Shown here piece by piece: positions 7,813 through 16,031 of a stretch of 64,000 nucleotides of DNA; position 1 is the stretch's first letter, and each line of letters begins with the position of its first letter. The notes beneath the pieces were generated by a model. It was given only the letters and a program-made list of their open reading frames with translations, was not told the origin of the DNA and made no database searches. The stretch comes from Myxococcus qinghaiensis (GTDB lineage: Bacteria > Myxococcota > Myxococcia > Myxococcales > Myxococcaceae), in NCBI RefSeq assembly GCF_024198215.1, contig NZ_JAKCFA010000018.1:186001-250000 (forward strand), in the 5' to 3' direction. The translations under genes were made by a program, and so were the position numbers.

Positions 7813-9398
7813 AGCCCTTCGCGCAGCAGACCTATTACGAGCTCCTGGAGGTCCCCGTCACCGCGCAGATGGAGGAGATCCACGCCGCCTATTCGCGGTT
7901 GATGGAACTCTACGCGCCGGACTCCATCGCGGTGTATGCGCTCGTGGACGCGGATCAGGTGGACGCGCTCCGAGCCCGGATGACCGAGGCGATGGAGATC
8001 CTCACGGACGCGGACCTGCGCGTCGAGTACGACAAGGACCTGGGCCTGCCGGCGAGGAAGGTGGCGGAGGCCGTGACGGCGCCCGCGCCCGTGCCCGAGG
8101 TCGGGCCCACGCAGCGCGCGGCGGAGGCGCTCGCGAGCGCGGTGGAGGCGTCGGCCTCGACCTCGCCTGTCGCGACCGCGGAGGCGGCAGGGAAGGGGAC
8201 GGAGGAGCCGGAGCCCGAGCTGAGCGGTCCGGCGGCGTTCCGGGCCAGCTTCGTCAGTGGATATTCGCTGTCCTACGTGACGAGCTCCCTGCAGACCGCG
8301 CCGTTCGGCGGTGGGTTCGTGGGCATGCCCGCGGCGGGCAGGATGGATGGGGGCGCGGCGAGCTCCGCCGCCGAGTCGGGTTCGAGCGCGGCTCCCATGG
8401 CCTCGGACTCCACGTCGGTGGAGGCGGGCACGGAGTCGAACGCCGCTGCCGTGACGGTCGCTGCTCCGGCCAGTGTCGTCGCCGAAGCCCCGAGCCCCGC
8501 TGCTCCGAGCAGTGAGAGCCCCGTTGCGGCCCCGGTAGCATCGAGCCCCACTGCTCCGAGCAGTGAGAGTCTCGCCGCGGCCCCGGTGGTGTCGGGCACC
8601 GCCACTCCGAGCAACGGGAGCCCCGTGGTTGCCGCTGTGGCGACGACGGTTCAGCTGGAAGCATCGAGCATCACTGCGCCGAGCAGCGAGAGCCCCAGTG
8701 CGGCCCTGTCGCCCTCGGACACGGCCAGTCCCAGCACTGCGGACGCGAGCGCGGAGGCGCAGGTCGCCCAGAGTCCCGTCGCCACCGAGCCGGAGCCCTC
8801 CGTCCCCGAGGAGCCCGTCGTCGCGCAGGTCCCGCCCGCTCCGAGCCCCGTCGAGGACACTCCCGTTCCGTCGGTGGCCGCCCAGCCGCCCGTCACCGAG
8901 CCGGAGCCCCCCGCACCGCCGTCCACGTCCATCGTCGTCTCCCCAACGCCGAGCCGTTCGACGGGCACCTCCCGTCCGACATCCCCGGCGGGGGCGTCCG
9001 CGCAGACCCGGGGCCCGGGGCGCCAGCTGGGCGACGCGCAGGTGCTCGCCCAGGACGCGGCCATCGCCACGGCGGAGGCCGCCATGGCCCAGGTCTCCGC
9101 CCGCGTGCGCGAGGTCCGTCCGCGCCTCCCGGACATCCCCGCCGATGCCGAGTTCAACGGTGAGCTGCTGCGCAGGGTCCGGGAGACTCGGGGCTTCACG
9201 CTCCATCAGGTGGCGGATCGCACCCGCATCTCCTTGCGTCATCTGGAGAACGTGGAGGCGGACCGCTACACCTTGCTGCCCCCGCCCGTATACCTGCGCG
9301 GAATCCTCATGAACCTCGCTCGCGAGCTGGGGTTGGATCCGCTCCGGGTGTCCAGGAGCTACCTGGGCTTGGCTTCTGAGAAGTCGGGCAAGAAGTGA
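7809..9398 (+). CDS. Degenerate J-domain protein with C-terminal RodZ-type HTH
   Basis: 529 residues in three parts. Residues about 8-75 are a J-domain ('YYELLEVPVTAQMEEIHAAY' ... 'AMEILTDADLRVEYD'), but the HPD loop that stimulates DnaK reads APD (residues 36-38), so Hsp70 co-chaperone activity is doubtful. Residues about 80-440 are a low-complexity Ala/Pro/Ser/Glu linker with an imperfect 17-residue repeat ('APSSESP...'). Residues about 448-525 are a cytoplasmic RodZ/HTH_25-like helix-turn-helix ('LRRVRETRGFTLHQVADRTR'). No transmembrane segment follows, unlike RodZ. Translational coupling to the MinD/FlhG-like ATPase suggests a shared complex; the function is unknown. Confidence 0.85.
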   Translation: MKPFAQQTYYELLEVPVTAQMEEIHAAYSRLMELYAPDSIAVYALVDADQVDALRARMTEAMEILTDADLRVEYDKDLGLPARKVAEAVTAPAPVPEVGPTQRAAEALASAVEASASTSPVATAEAAGKGTEEPEPELSGPAAFRASFVSGYSLSYVTSSLQTAPFGGGFVGMPAAGRMDGGAASSAAESGSSAAPMASDSTSVEAGTESNAAAVTVAAPASVVAEAPSPAAPSSESPVAAPVASSPTAPSSESLAAAPVVSGTATPSNGSPVVAAVATTVQLEASSITAPSSESPSAALSPSDTASPSTADASAEAQVAQSPVATEPEPSVPEEPVVAQVPPAPSPVEDTPVPSVAAQPPVTEPEPPAPPSTSIVVSPTPSRSTGTSRPTSPAGASAQTRGPGRQLGDAQVLAQDAAIATAEAAMAQVSARVREVRPRLPDIPADAEFNGELLRRVRETRGFTLHQVADRTRISLRHLENVEADRYTLLPPPVYLRGILMNLARELGLDPLRVSRSYLGLASEKSGKK

Positions 9399-9444
9399 TG
9401 CTGACCCGGGGAGCTGCCAACCGGCGCTCGAACCACAAGGAAAG

Positions 9445-9473
9445 TTGACTCCCCTCTGAGCGGTGCCTATGTA
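9445..9473 (+). promoter_or_regulatory. Candidate sigma-70-type promoter for the small protein at 9483
   Basis: TTGACT (9445-9450), a 17-bp spacer and TATGTA (9468-9473) closely match housekeeping promoter hexamers. Transcription would be expected to begin near 9480, leaving almost no leader before the ATG at 9483 and placing the GGGAGGA ribosome-binding sequence (9474-9480) upstream of the transcript start. Either the match is fortuitous or this promoter makes a near-leaderless mRNA. Confidence 0.4.
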
Positions 9474-9482
9474 GGGAGGACG

Positions 9483-9746
9483 ATGACGGACGAGGAAAAG
9501 ATCAAGGCGATGCGGCTCGCCCGTGCGATTGCCTCGGATATCTCGCTCTACAACGAGCAGAAGATCATCAAGGGTATCGAGCAGGACAACCTCTTCGAGG
9601 TCCTCAAGGAGGAACTGGAAGAGGGACGTGAGCTCTACAAGAGCCGCGTCAGCCAGGATGTCTACACGAACGCGAACTTCTTCGAGCGCGCCATCAACGA
9701 CATCGTGTTGCGCTCCAAGGCGCACGTGAAGTCGAAGATCTGGTAG
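9483..9746 (+). CDS. Small conserved helical protein, unknown function
   Basis: An 87-residue, charged, all-helical protein (MTDEEKIKAMRLARAIASDI...) with no signal peptide and no membrane segment. GGGAGGA lies 2-8 nt before the ATG. The central 'FEVLKEELEEGRELYKSRV' and the hydrophobic C-terminal helix 'FFERAINDIVLRSKAH' suggest a helical bundle, possibly a dimer. I do not recognise a named family. It ends 10 bp before the pseudouridine synthase start, so the two are likely co-transcribed. Confidence 0.75.
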   Translation: MTDEEKIKAMRLARAIASDISLYNEQKIIKGIEQDNLFEVLKEELEEGRELYKSRVSQDVYTNANFFERAINDIVLRSKAHVKSKIW

Positions 9747-9756
9747 TCCGCTCCTC

Positions 9757-10851
9757 GTGGCAGCGCCAGACACCCGAGAGCATCGCTCCCCGCCCGAGGC
9801 ACGCGGAGAGCGCATCGACCAGTTCCTCGCCACCGTCTTCACCGACCTGACGCGCTCCCGCATCCGGGGCCTCATCGACGACGGGCATGTGCTCGTCGAC
9901 GGCAGGCCCGTGAAGGCGGCGATGCGCCTGCGCGGCGGCGAGCTCCTCAGTCTCCACGTTCCCGCCCCCGTCGCCGCGTCCCCTCAGGCCGAAGAGCTTC
10001 CGCTCACCGTGCTCCACGAGGACAAGGACCTGGTCGTCGTGGACAAGGCCGCGGGCATGGTGGTGCACCCGGGCGCGGGACATGCCTCGGGAACGCTGGT
10101 CAACGCGCTGCTCCACCGCGTGAAGGACCTGGCCGGCGTCGGCGGCGAGCTGCGCCCGGGCATCGTCCACCGCCTGGACAAGGACACCACGGGCTGCCTC
10201 GTCGTCGCGAAGAACGAGCAGGCCCTCGTCGCCCTCCAGAAGTCCTTCAAGGGTCGCGAAGTCACCAAGACGTACCTGGCCCTGGTGCACGGCGTGCCGC
10301 CGGCGGAAGGGCGCATCGAGACGCTCTACGGCCGCCACCCCGTCAATCGCCAGCGCTTCACCGGCAAGGTGCGAGAGGGCAAGCCCGCCATCACCGTGTA
10401 CCGCGTGCTGGAGGTCTTCGACGGCGCCGCGCTGGTGGAGGTGGATCTGCTCACCGGGCGCACGCACCAGATTCGCGTGCACCTGACGGAGGCGGGCCAC
10501 CCGCTGCTCGGTGACACGCTCTATGGCGCCGGGCGCAAGCCGAAGGGCGAGGCCGGGACGGCACAGGAGCGGATGGGGCGTCAGGCCCTCCACGCGTGGA
10601 AGCTGGCCTTCGCGCACCCGCGCACGGGCAAGGCACTCTCGCTGGAAGCGGCGCTCCCCGAGGACTTCACCGCCGCGCTCACGCTGCTGCGGGGACCCCA
10701 GGCTCCCGAGCCCGAGCCCGCGTCGAAGGCAAAGGCGAAGGCGAAGAAGGCCCCGGCGCGGAAGAAGGCCGCCGCGCCGAAGAAGGCCCCGGCGCGGAAG
10801 AAGGCTGCGCCCAAGAAGCGCGCCGCGGCGACTACAAGCCGGAAACGCTGA
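9757..10851 (+). CDS. RluD-family 23S rRNA pseudouridine synthase with H1-like basic tail
   Basis: Isomerises uridines in rRNA. An N-terminal S4 RNA-binding domain ('RIDQFLATVFTDLTRSRIRGLIDDGHVLVDG', residues about 13-60) is followed by the RluA/RluD catalytic domain with 'GIVHRLDKDTTGCLVVAKN', whose Asp is the catalytic nucleophile, and 'GRTHQIRVHL'. The start is GTG. The C-terminal 45 residues or so are almost entirely Lys, Ala, Pro and Arg ('KKAPARKKAAAPKK' units), resembling histone H1 tails and absent from E. coli RluD. The 3' end overlaps the convergent HD-domain gene by 20 bp. RluD (positions 1911/1915/1917) is the likeliest specificity, but RluA/RluC relatives cannot be excluded. Confidence 0.92.
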   Translation: MAAPDTREHRSPPEARGERIDQFLATVFTDLTRSRIRGLIDDGHVLVDGRPVKAAMRLRGGELLSLHVPAPVAASPQAEELPLTVLHEDKDLVVVDKAAGMVVHPGAGHASGTLVNALLHRVKDLAGVGGELRPGIVHRLDKDTTGCLVVAKNEQALVALQKSFKGREVTKTYLALVHGVPPAEGRIETLYGRHPVNRQRFTGKVREGKPAITVYRVLEVFDGAALVEVDLLTGRTHQIRVHLTEAGHPLLGDTLYGAGRKPKGEAGTAQERMGRQALHAWKLAFAHPRTGKALSLEAALPEDFTAALTLLRGPQAPEPEPASKAKAKAKKAPARKKAAAPKKAPARKKAAPKKRAAATTSRKR

Positions 10852-12142
10852 GCGACTGCTGGCGCTTGGACAGCACCTTCACGGGCTGGATGGCCATGAC
10901 GCGCATGAAGACCTCGAGCAGCTCCGGGTCGAACTTGTTGCGCATCTCCGTCCACATCAGCATCAGCGCGACTTCCGGGCCGTAGGCGTCGCGGTACGGG
11001 CGCTTGGAGGTGAGCGCGTCGTACGCGTCGCAGATGGCGATGATCTTCGCGTAGGCCCCGAGGTTCGTCTTCGGGATGATCATCTGGATGTTGCCGCGCG
11101 AGTCGCGCACCGCGGTACCGAAGTCCGTCTTGTGCTCGAAGGTCGTCACCACGCGCAGCAGGGTGGAGCGGCTGAAGCCCTTCTCCATCAGGATGTTGCG
11201 CACGGAGATGAGTGGCGCGCGCTGCACCGCCACGCGCTCCTCCGGAGTCAGTGCCCCGCGCTTGGTGGCCAGCTCCTCCGGCAGCGTCGTCATGCCCGCG
11301 TCGTGGAAGAGCGCGATGTAGCCCAAGTCCCGCAGCTGCGGCTTCGTGAGCCCCAGCTCCGCGCCGAAGACGATGCAGCTCAGGCACACGTTGACCTGGT
11401 GGTACACGAGGTAGTCGTCCTCGCGCCGCATCGTCGTCATGCCCAGGAAGTGGGTCTTCTGCTCGTAGCTGATGTCGACGAAGTCCTGCACCAGCCGCAG
11501 CGCCTTGGAGGCGTTGATGGGTTTGCCCGCGCGAACGGACTCCAGGTACTTGGTGAGGAAGAACACGGAGCGGGCATAGACGGTCATCGCGTACTTCTTG
11601 CGATCGACCTTCTGGTCGCCCACGTTGTTCATGTCCTTGTCGAGCTTCTCCTTGAGCTTGGAGAACTTGGCCACCCGCATGTTGAGCAGCTTGCGGCCCG
11701 CGAGTCCGTCCTCCTCGGAGGTGCTCGACTGCTCCTTGCTGAAGATCCAGATGAAGTTCTTCAGCTCCGGCACCGTCACCGGCTTGGTGAGCGTGAAGCC
11801 GCCCACGTCCTTGGCGCGCATCTCCGTCAGGAGGTATCGCTGGTTCTCGATGGAGTTCAGGTCCACCTTCACCAGCATGCTGTTCAGGTAGAAGGAGTCC
11901 TTGACGCCCGCCAGCTCCAGCCGGCCTTCCTTGCCGATGATTTGATTGATGATGTCCTGGAGCTGATGCAGCGGCTTCTGGAAGACGCCGTTCTCCGGGT
12001 CATACATCTTCACCGAGCGCACCAGCATGTAGAGGCCGGCGACCATGGAGCGGGAGAGGGCCTGGAGCTTCTCGTTGTGCTCGCGGCCGAACTCGTTGGT
12101 GCTCTCGTCCTGGTTCTGGGTGATTTTGAGGTTCTCAGCCAT
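10832..12142 (-). CDS. Degenerate HD-GYP domain protein
   Basis: 436 residues. The N-terminal half is helical and of unknown type. The C-terminal half resembles HD-GYP phosphodiesterases: 'YHQVNVCLSCIVFGAELGL', 'IALFHDAGMTTLPEE' (His280/Asp281 as the HD dyad) and 'IAICDAYDALTSKRPYRDAY'. The defining HHExxDGxGYP stretch is replaced by 'FEHKTDFGTAVRDSRGN', so c-di-GMP hydrolysis is doubtful and a regulatory or binding role is possible. The start is ATG 12142, inside a longer frame, because it sits 4 bp after the stop of the upstream partner gene on the same strand, making a two-gene operon. Confidence 0.82.
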   Translation of the reverse strand: MAENLKITQNQDESTNEFGREHNEKLQALSRSMVAGLYMLVRSVKMYDPENGVFQKPLHQLQDIINQIIGKEGRLELAGVKDSFYLNSMLVKVDLNSIENQRYLLTEMRAKDVGGFTLTKPVTVPELKNFIWIFSKEQSSTSEEDGLAGRKLLNMRVAKFSKLKEKLDKDMNNVGDQKVDRKKYAMTVYARSVFFLTKYLESVRAGKPINASKALRLVQDFVDISYEQKTHFLGMTTMRREDDYLVYHQVNVCLSCIVFGAELGLTKPQLRDLGYIALFHDAGMTTLPEELATKRGALTPEERVAVQRAPLISVRNILMEKGFSRSTLLRVVTTFEHKTDFGTAVRDSRGNIQMIIPKTNLGAYAKIIAICDAYDALTSKRPYRDAYGPEVALMLMWTEMRNKFDPELLEVFMRVMAIQPVKVLSKRQQSLSVSGL

Positions 12143-12146
12143 GGAC

Positions 12147-13910
12147 CTATGCCTCCTCTGGGAGCGCCGAGTCACCGAACAGCGTCTTGCGGGTCTGGTA
12201 CATCGCCTTGCGCGCCGCGGTGAGCAGCTCCACCGGCAGGGTGCGGTCCTCGACGAGGGCCTGCAGCATCTTGTAGCTCTGGATGGAGCAGGCGCCCTGG
12301 AGGCCGGCGATGGCCAGCATCTTGTCTTCCAATACGCGCTTCTTGTTGAGCAGCGAGGGCTTCACGGAGAGCAGTTGCTGCATGTGCGAGAGCGCGCCCG
12401 GCGTGCCCGTGGCGCCGACGGCCATGTAGAAGGCGGTGCGCTCGTCGGGCGTCTTCTTGTCGAACGCGGGCTCGCGAATCAGGCGCATCAAGTCGGAGAA
12501 CGCCTTGTCCCGGTCGAACTCCGGCAGCATCCGGGCCGCCACCATGCGCACCTGGGAGACGGGGTCCGCGAGCGCCTCGAAGATGAGGCGGCGTGCCTCG
12601 CCGGTGCGGCCGCGGCCGATGATGTTGAGCACCTCCAGCTTCACCACCAGGTTGGGGCTCTTGAGCACCTGGCCGAACATCTTGATGCGCTCGGGGTGGT
12701 TGCTCTTCTCCAGGACGTACACCATGTCGCGCACCGTCTGCGGACGGTCTGAAATCAGCCGCGCCACGAAGGGCTCCGGCAGCTCCCGGGCGACGACGGC
12801 CAGCGCGTCGCACAACAGCGCGCGGTTCTCCTGGATCTCCAGCGTCTCCAGCACGGTGAGCAGGGGGATGACGGAGTCGCGGCCCAGCGCCTGGAGGTAG
12901 CGCGTCACGTCCGCGGGGTGCTTGGGGCGTGCGCCCTTGAGCGACTCGCCCAGGCGCATCAACCGCTGCTCCTCGCCCATCTTGTGCAGGAAGGACTCGA
13001 GCAGCTTCTCGAGCGGCGCGCCGCCTTCCTTCTGCGACAGCGCGCGCAGCTTGAGGACAATCTGGTTGATGGTGCCGAAGTCGTCCTGGAGCAGCAGCAT
13101 GTCCAGCAGCTGCACGAAGATCTCCTCGAGCAGCGCGCCGTCCTCGACACCGCCTTCCACCACCTGGAACACGGCGCTCACCAGCTTGGGGAACAGCCGC
13201 GCGCCTTCCTCTTCCGACACCTCGCGCTGGAGCTTCGCCTTCAGCTCATCCGACGCATGCCGGCCGCCGATGACGAGGCCGCGAATCTGCTCCACGCCGT
13301 CCAGCTTCGCGTCCAGGTCCTCCGCGGACACGCGGGCGAAGCGCAGGTAGTCGTCCGAGTTCGTCTGGAGGCGCGCGTAGAGGTAGCCCACCACCTTGTC
13401 CACCTCGACCTGCACCTCCTCCTCGCTGGCGTTCTCCATGGAGAAGCCTTCCACCACGACGTACTCGACGTGCTCCATGCCCGCGCGCCACAGCTGGGCC
13501 AGCACGTCCTCGGCGCCGCGCTCCGGCTCCGACAGGGCAATCATCGTGAAGGTGACCAGCTCCTCCACCGCCAGCCCGGGCCGGAAGATGAGCTGGCGGA
13601 TGCCGTCGCGGAAGAACTTGTACGGGAGCGGCGTGTCCTCGGTGAAGAGCGAGTCGTTGTGCAGCGTCAGGTTCTGCTGCTCGACCTTGAGGGACAGCGG
13701 CCCGTACTTCTCCGTGTACTGGGTGATGGACTCCAGGGCCTTGGCGAGGAACTCCGGGAAGCGCGCATCATTGTGGCGGTACATGCCAATCTGCTTGATG
13801 CCCTTGAGCAGGTGGAACGCGAACGTGCGCGCCAGCTCCACCTTCTCGCGGATCTCCGGAGTCTGCTCGGGCTCCGTGCTCGCTTCCTGGGTCTTTTGGG
13901 GATGGGCCAT
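12147..13910 (-). CDS. HEAT-like repeat protein, operon partner of the HD protein
   Basis: 587 residues, soluble and mostly helical. The N-terminal part ('FAFHLLKGIKQIGMYRHNDARFPEFLAKALESI') resembles the N-terminal region of its HD-domain partner, which carries 'AGLYMLVRSVKMYDPENGVF', so the two proteins may share this module. Residues about 330-560 contain HEAT-type pairs ('SPNLVVKLEVLNIIGRGRTGEARRLIFEALADPVSQVRMVAARML'). HEAT arrays are protein-interaction scaffolds. Its stop is 4 bp from the HD gene start. No enzymatic motif was seen. Confidence 0.8.
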   Translation of the reverse strand: MAHPQKTQEASTEPEQTPEIREKVELARTFAFHLLKGIKQIGMYRHNDARFPEFLAKALESITQYTEKYGPLSLKVEQQNLTLHNDSLFTEDTPLPYKFFRDGIRQLIFRPGLAVEELVTFTMIALSEPERGAEDVLAQLWRAGMEHVEYVVVEGFSMENASEEEVQVEVDKVVGYLYARLQTNSDDYLRFARVSAEDLDAKLDGVEQIRGLVIGGRHASDELKAKLQREVSEEEGARLFPKLVSAVFQVVEGGVEDGALLEEIFVQLLDMLLLQDDFGTINQIVLKLRALSQKEGGAPLEKLLESFLHKMGEEQRLMRLGESLKGARPKHPADVTRYLQALGRDSVIPLLTVLETLEIQENRALLCDALAVVARELPEPFVARLISDRPQTVRDMVYVLEKSNHPERIKMFGQVLKSPNLVVKLEVLNIIGRGRTGEARRLIFEALADPVSQVRMVAARMLPEFDRDKAFSDLMRLIREPAFDKKTPDERTAFYMAVGATGTPGALSHMQQLLSVKPSLLNKKRVLEDKMLAIAGLQGACSIQSYKMLQALVEDRTLPVELLTAARKAMYQTRKTLFGDSALPEEA

Positions 13911-14088
13911 GCGTTTGCAACTCTCCGCTCGGGCGGTAGCACCAGCCTACCGCGAAATCCGCTGGGGCCCCAGCCGGCGGCGGTTGGAAGTTCGCGGACT
14001 TGGATGACATGGGTCTACCTCGACGCCTTCGCACGGGAATTACCGGGTATCGTGCGCCCGCCGCCGTACCGTGAGGAGTGTCGAGCGC

Positions 14089-14427
14089 ATGCTGCGAGTC
14101 ATGGCCTGTGGGGTGTTTCTGCTGGGGCTGCCGGGGTGCTTCCGGATGAGCGTGCGGACGGGCGCCCCACGGGATGGGCTCCCCGAGGCGCGCACGGGGG
14201 TGAGCCTGGTGTACGGGTTGTCGACGGCCAACGTGTCGGCGTCGGAGTGTCGCCACGGGGTGTCGCGCGTGGACGTGTATTGGCCCTGGTGGGGCGCGCT
14301 CGTCTACGTGGGCACGGTGGGCTTCGTCACGCCGCTGCGCACGGAGTACGTCTGCGCGGAGGGCACCACGTCCACGCAGGCGGCGCCCGAGCGGGAACAG
14401 GTGCCGGACTCCATCGCGCCACTTTGA
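14089..14427 (+). CDS. Bor-like outer-membrane lipoprotein
   Basis: A 112-residue precursor with a short signal peptide ending in the lipobox LPGC (Cys near residue 17), so the mature form is a lipoprotein. The mature part has the Bor-family layout: a variable N-terminus, a central Cys ('SASECRHGVSRVD'), a hydrophobic stretch 'WPWWGALVYVGTVGFVTPL' and a closing 'TEYVCAE'. Phage lambda Bor is a serum-resistance lipoprotein, but the family is widespread and usually of unknown function. ATG 14089 is chosen because GAGGAG lies about 10 nt upstream. Confidence 0.7.
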   Translation: MLRVMACGVFLLGLPGCFRMSVRTGAPRDGLPEARTGVSLVYGLSTANVSASECRHGVSRVDVYWPWWGALVYVGTVGFVTPLRTEYVCAEGTTSTQAAPEREQVPDSIAPL

Positions 14428-14505
14428 CGTGAGATGTCAGACGCCCTCTCTATGGTTCATTTCAAGGGGCCGGAAGACCTGGCCTCTATTTGGAGAGGAA
14501 TTCAC

Positions 14506-14904
14506 ATGAACCATGTCTTGAAACACGCAGCTTCGGCGGGTTGTCTCGTGACGCTGCTGGCCGCCCCCGCGGTCTTCGCTGGTTTCCAGACCGAATCCGC
14601 GAACTGCTACAGGAACGCGGATGGCTCTGGTCGGTGCCACGGCAGCCTCCTTGGCTTCCGCAACCACGCCGGCGCCAACACCGTGGCGTCCTTCACGCGG
14701 GTCAGCAACGGCGCGCCGTACTTCTCCGCGAACCTCACCTCGGGCGCGACGACGACGTACTACAACTGCCTGGCCGACGCGGCGACGGAGGCGCAGTGGA
14801 GCAAGGCCATGAACCACGAGGGCTTCTTCTCCATCTACTGGTCGGCCTCGGGTGAGTGCTATTCGCTGTTCCTGATCAACGGCAGCCAGTACTCGCATTT
14901 CTGA
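14506..14904 (+). CDS. Small secreted protein, paralogue of the 15528 gene
   Basis: 132 residues with a cleavable signal peptide ('MNHVLKHAASAGCLVTLLAAPAVFA'-like, cleavage after AFA). The mature protein has three Cys residues in 'CYRNADGSGRCHGSLLGFR' and 'YYNCLADAATEAQWSKAM', then 'GEC' near the end. The same layout (C-x2-NADGSG-x-C, C-x2-N/D-A, GFF-x-W-x-ASG-x-C) occurs in the protein encoded 0.6 kb downstream. ATG 14506 follows a clear GGAGAGGAA site. A periplasmic or extracellular location is expected; I do not recognise a family. Confidence 0.8.
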   Translation: MNHVLKHAASAGCLVTLLAAPAVFAGFQTESANCYRNADGSGRCHGSLLGFRNHAGANTVASFTRVSNGAPYFSANLTSGATTTYYNCLADAATEAQWSKAMNHEGFFSIYWSASGECYSLFLINGSQYSHF

Positions 14905-14912
14905 ACCCCTCC

Positions 14913-15476
14913 ATGACAACCCAGGTCTTGCGTGGCTGGCTTCCAAGTCTGACCACATCCGTGGGGTGCGCCGTGGGGTGCTGGCTCGCGGTGAGCCAGG
15001 CTCAGCAATCCCAGACGCAGCGAATGGAGCAGCTCACCGACGAAGTGGGTTCGCTGCGCCAGGCGCTGGAGTCCAGCTCCCGTGCGACTGGGGCGAGCCC
15101 GGTGGGTACCGCCACCCTCCTGGCACCGCGGGAGAGTCGTCTCTCCGTCGAGGACCAGGAGGCCATGGCCTTGCGGGTGGCCACCTTGCTGAAGGAGTCG
15201 GGAGGGCCCGTCGTGGGCTCTTCCGCGCCGGAGGCTCCCGTTCCCACCGCGCCAGAGCCGTCTTCGGAGCAGCGCGAGGCCGTGGTGCGTGCGGGCACGA
15301 TGGTGGACCGGGTGGTCTCCAGCGGGCGCATGACAGCCGAGGACGTTCTCGAGATTCGACGTGAACTCGTCCACCTTCGAGGTCGCCCCGAGGCGGACGC
15401 GCTCCGCAAGCAACTCGTCGTCGCCATCAACCAGGACCGGCTCATCCCCGCGCCGGGTTTCGATGGCTTGCCGTAG
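14913..15476 (+). CDS. Membrane-anchored coiled-coil protein, unknown
   Basis: 187 residues. A hydrophobic N-terminal segment ('SLTTSVGCAVGCWLAVS') acts as an anchor or uncleaved signal. A short coiled coil follows ('QTQRMEQLTDEVGSLRQALESS'), then an Ala/Pro linker and a C-terminal helical region ('VDRVVSSGRMTAEDVLEIRRELVHLRG'). ATG 14913 lies 8 bp after the stop of the preceding secreted-protein gene, and the next paralogue follows after 51 bp, so all three are probably one transcript. No known domain is recognised. Confidence 0.72.
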   Translation: MTTQVLRGWLPSLTTSVGCAVGCWLAVSQAQQSQTQRMEQLTDEVGSLRQALESSSRATGASPVGTATLLAPRESRLSVEDQEAMALRVATLLKESGGPVVGSSAPEAPVPTAPEPSSEQREAVVRAGTMVDRVVSSGRMTAEDVLEIRRELVHLRGRPEADALRKQLVVAINQDRLIPAPGFDGLP

Positions 15477-15527
15477 GTCTCACTTCCCTTTGAGCAGTCG
15501 AACGTCGCACGGCTCAGGAGTCACAAC

Positions 15528-15953
15528 ATGAAACAATTCACTTTGTCCAAGCCCCTTCTCCGCGGGGTTCTGTTCCCTGGGGTGGCGCTCGCTGTCCTGG
15601 GGCTCGCTCCCGTCGCGTGGGGAGGACTCCAATCACAGACAGTCTTCTGCCAGAAGAACGCGGATGGCTCGGGGCTCTGCTACGGCAACTTCATCGGTTT
15701 TCGTGAGGACGCGACGTCGACCTCTTCCGCGTCCTTCCGTGATGACCTGGCCGGCACGCGCAGCTTCGACGCGCGGACCACTCCCCCGGGTGGCACCAGC
15801 CCGGTCCTCTACACCTGCATCCCCAACGCCGCCGTCTCCGCGCTCTGGGAGCAGGCCCTGAGCTCCCGGGGCTTCTTCCGGGTGAGCTGGGACGCGAGCG
15901 GCACCTGCGACTACCTCAGGCTCGTCAACAGCTCGCAGAACACGAACTTCTAA
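15528..15953 (+). CDS. Small secreted protein, paralogue of the 14506 gene
   Basis: 141 residues with a signal peptide (hydrophobic stretch 'GVLFPGVALAVLGLAPVAWG'). The mature region aligns with the upstream paralogue: 'CQKNADGSGLCYGNFIGFR', 'LYTCIPNAAVSALWEQALSSRGFFRVSW', then 'SGTCDYLRLVNSSQNTNF'. The four shared Cys residues suggest two disulfides. A hairpin terminator follows about 40 bp after the stop. The function is unknown. Confidence 0.8.
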   Translation: MKQFTLSKPLLRGVLFPGVALAVLGLAPVAWGGLQSQTVFCQKNADGSGLCYGNFIGFREDATSTSSASFRDDLAGTRSFDARTTPPGGTSPVLYTCIPNAAVSALWEQALSSRGFFRVSWDASGTCDYLRLVNSSQNTNF

Positions 15954-15991
15954 GGTCGCGAGCCGCTTCGGAGTTCAACGGTGACCGGAGG

Positions 15992-16020
15992 GACGGCGCT
16001 CCCAGCAGGGGAGCGCCGTC
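15992..16020. terminator. Hairpin terminator between convergent genes
   Basis: A perfect 12-bp inverted repeat (GACGGCGCTCCC / GGGAGCGCCGTC) with a 5-nt loop sits between the ends of the secreted-protein gene (+) and the OPT transporter (-). It lacks a clear T-run on either side but is positioned to serve both. Confidence 0.6.
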
Positions 16021-16031
16021 ACCTCACGGGC

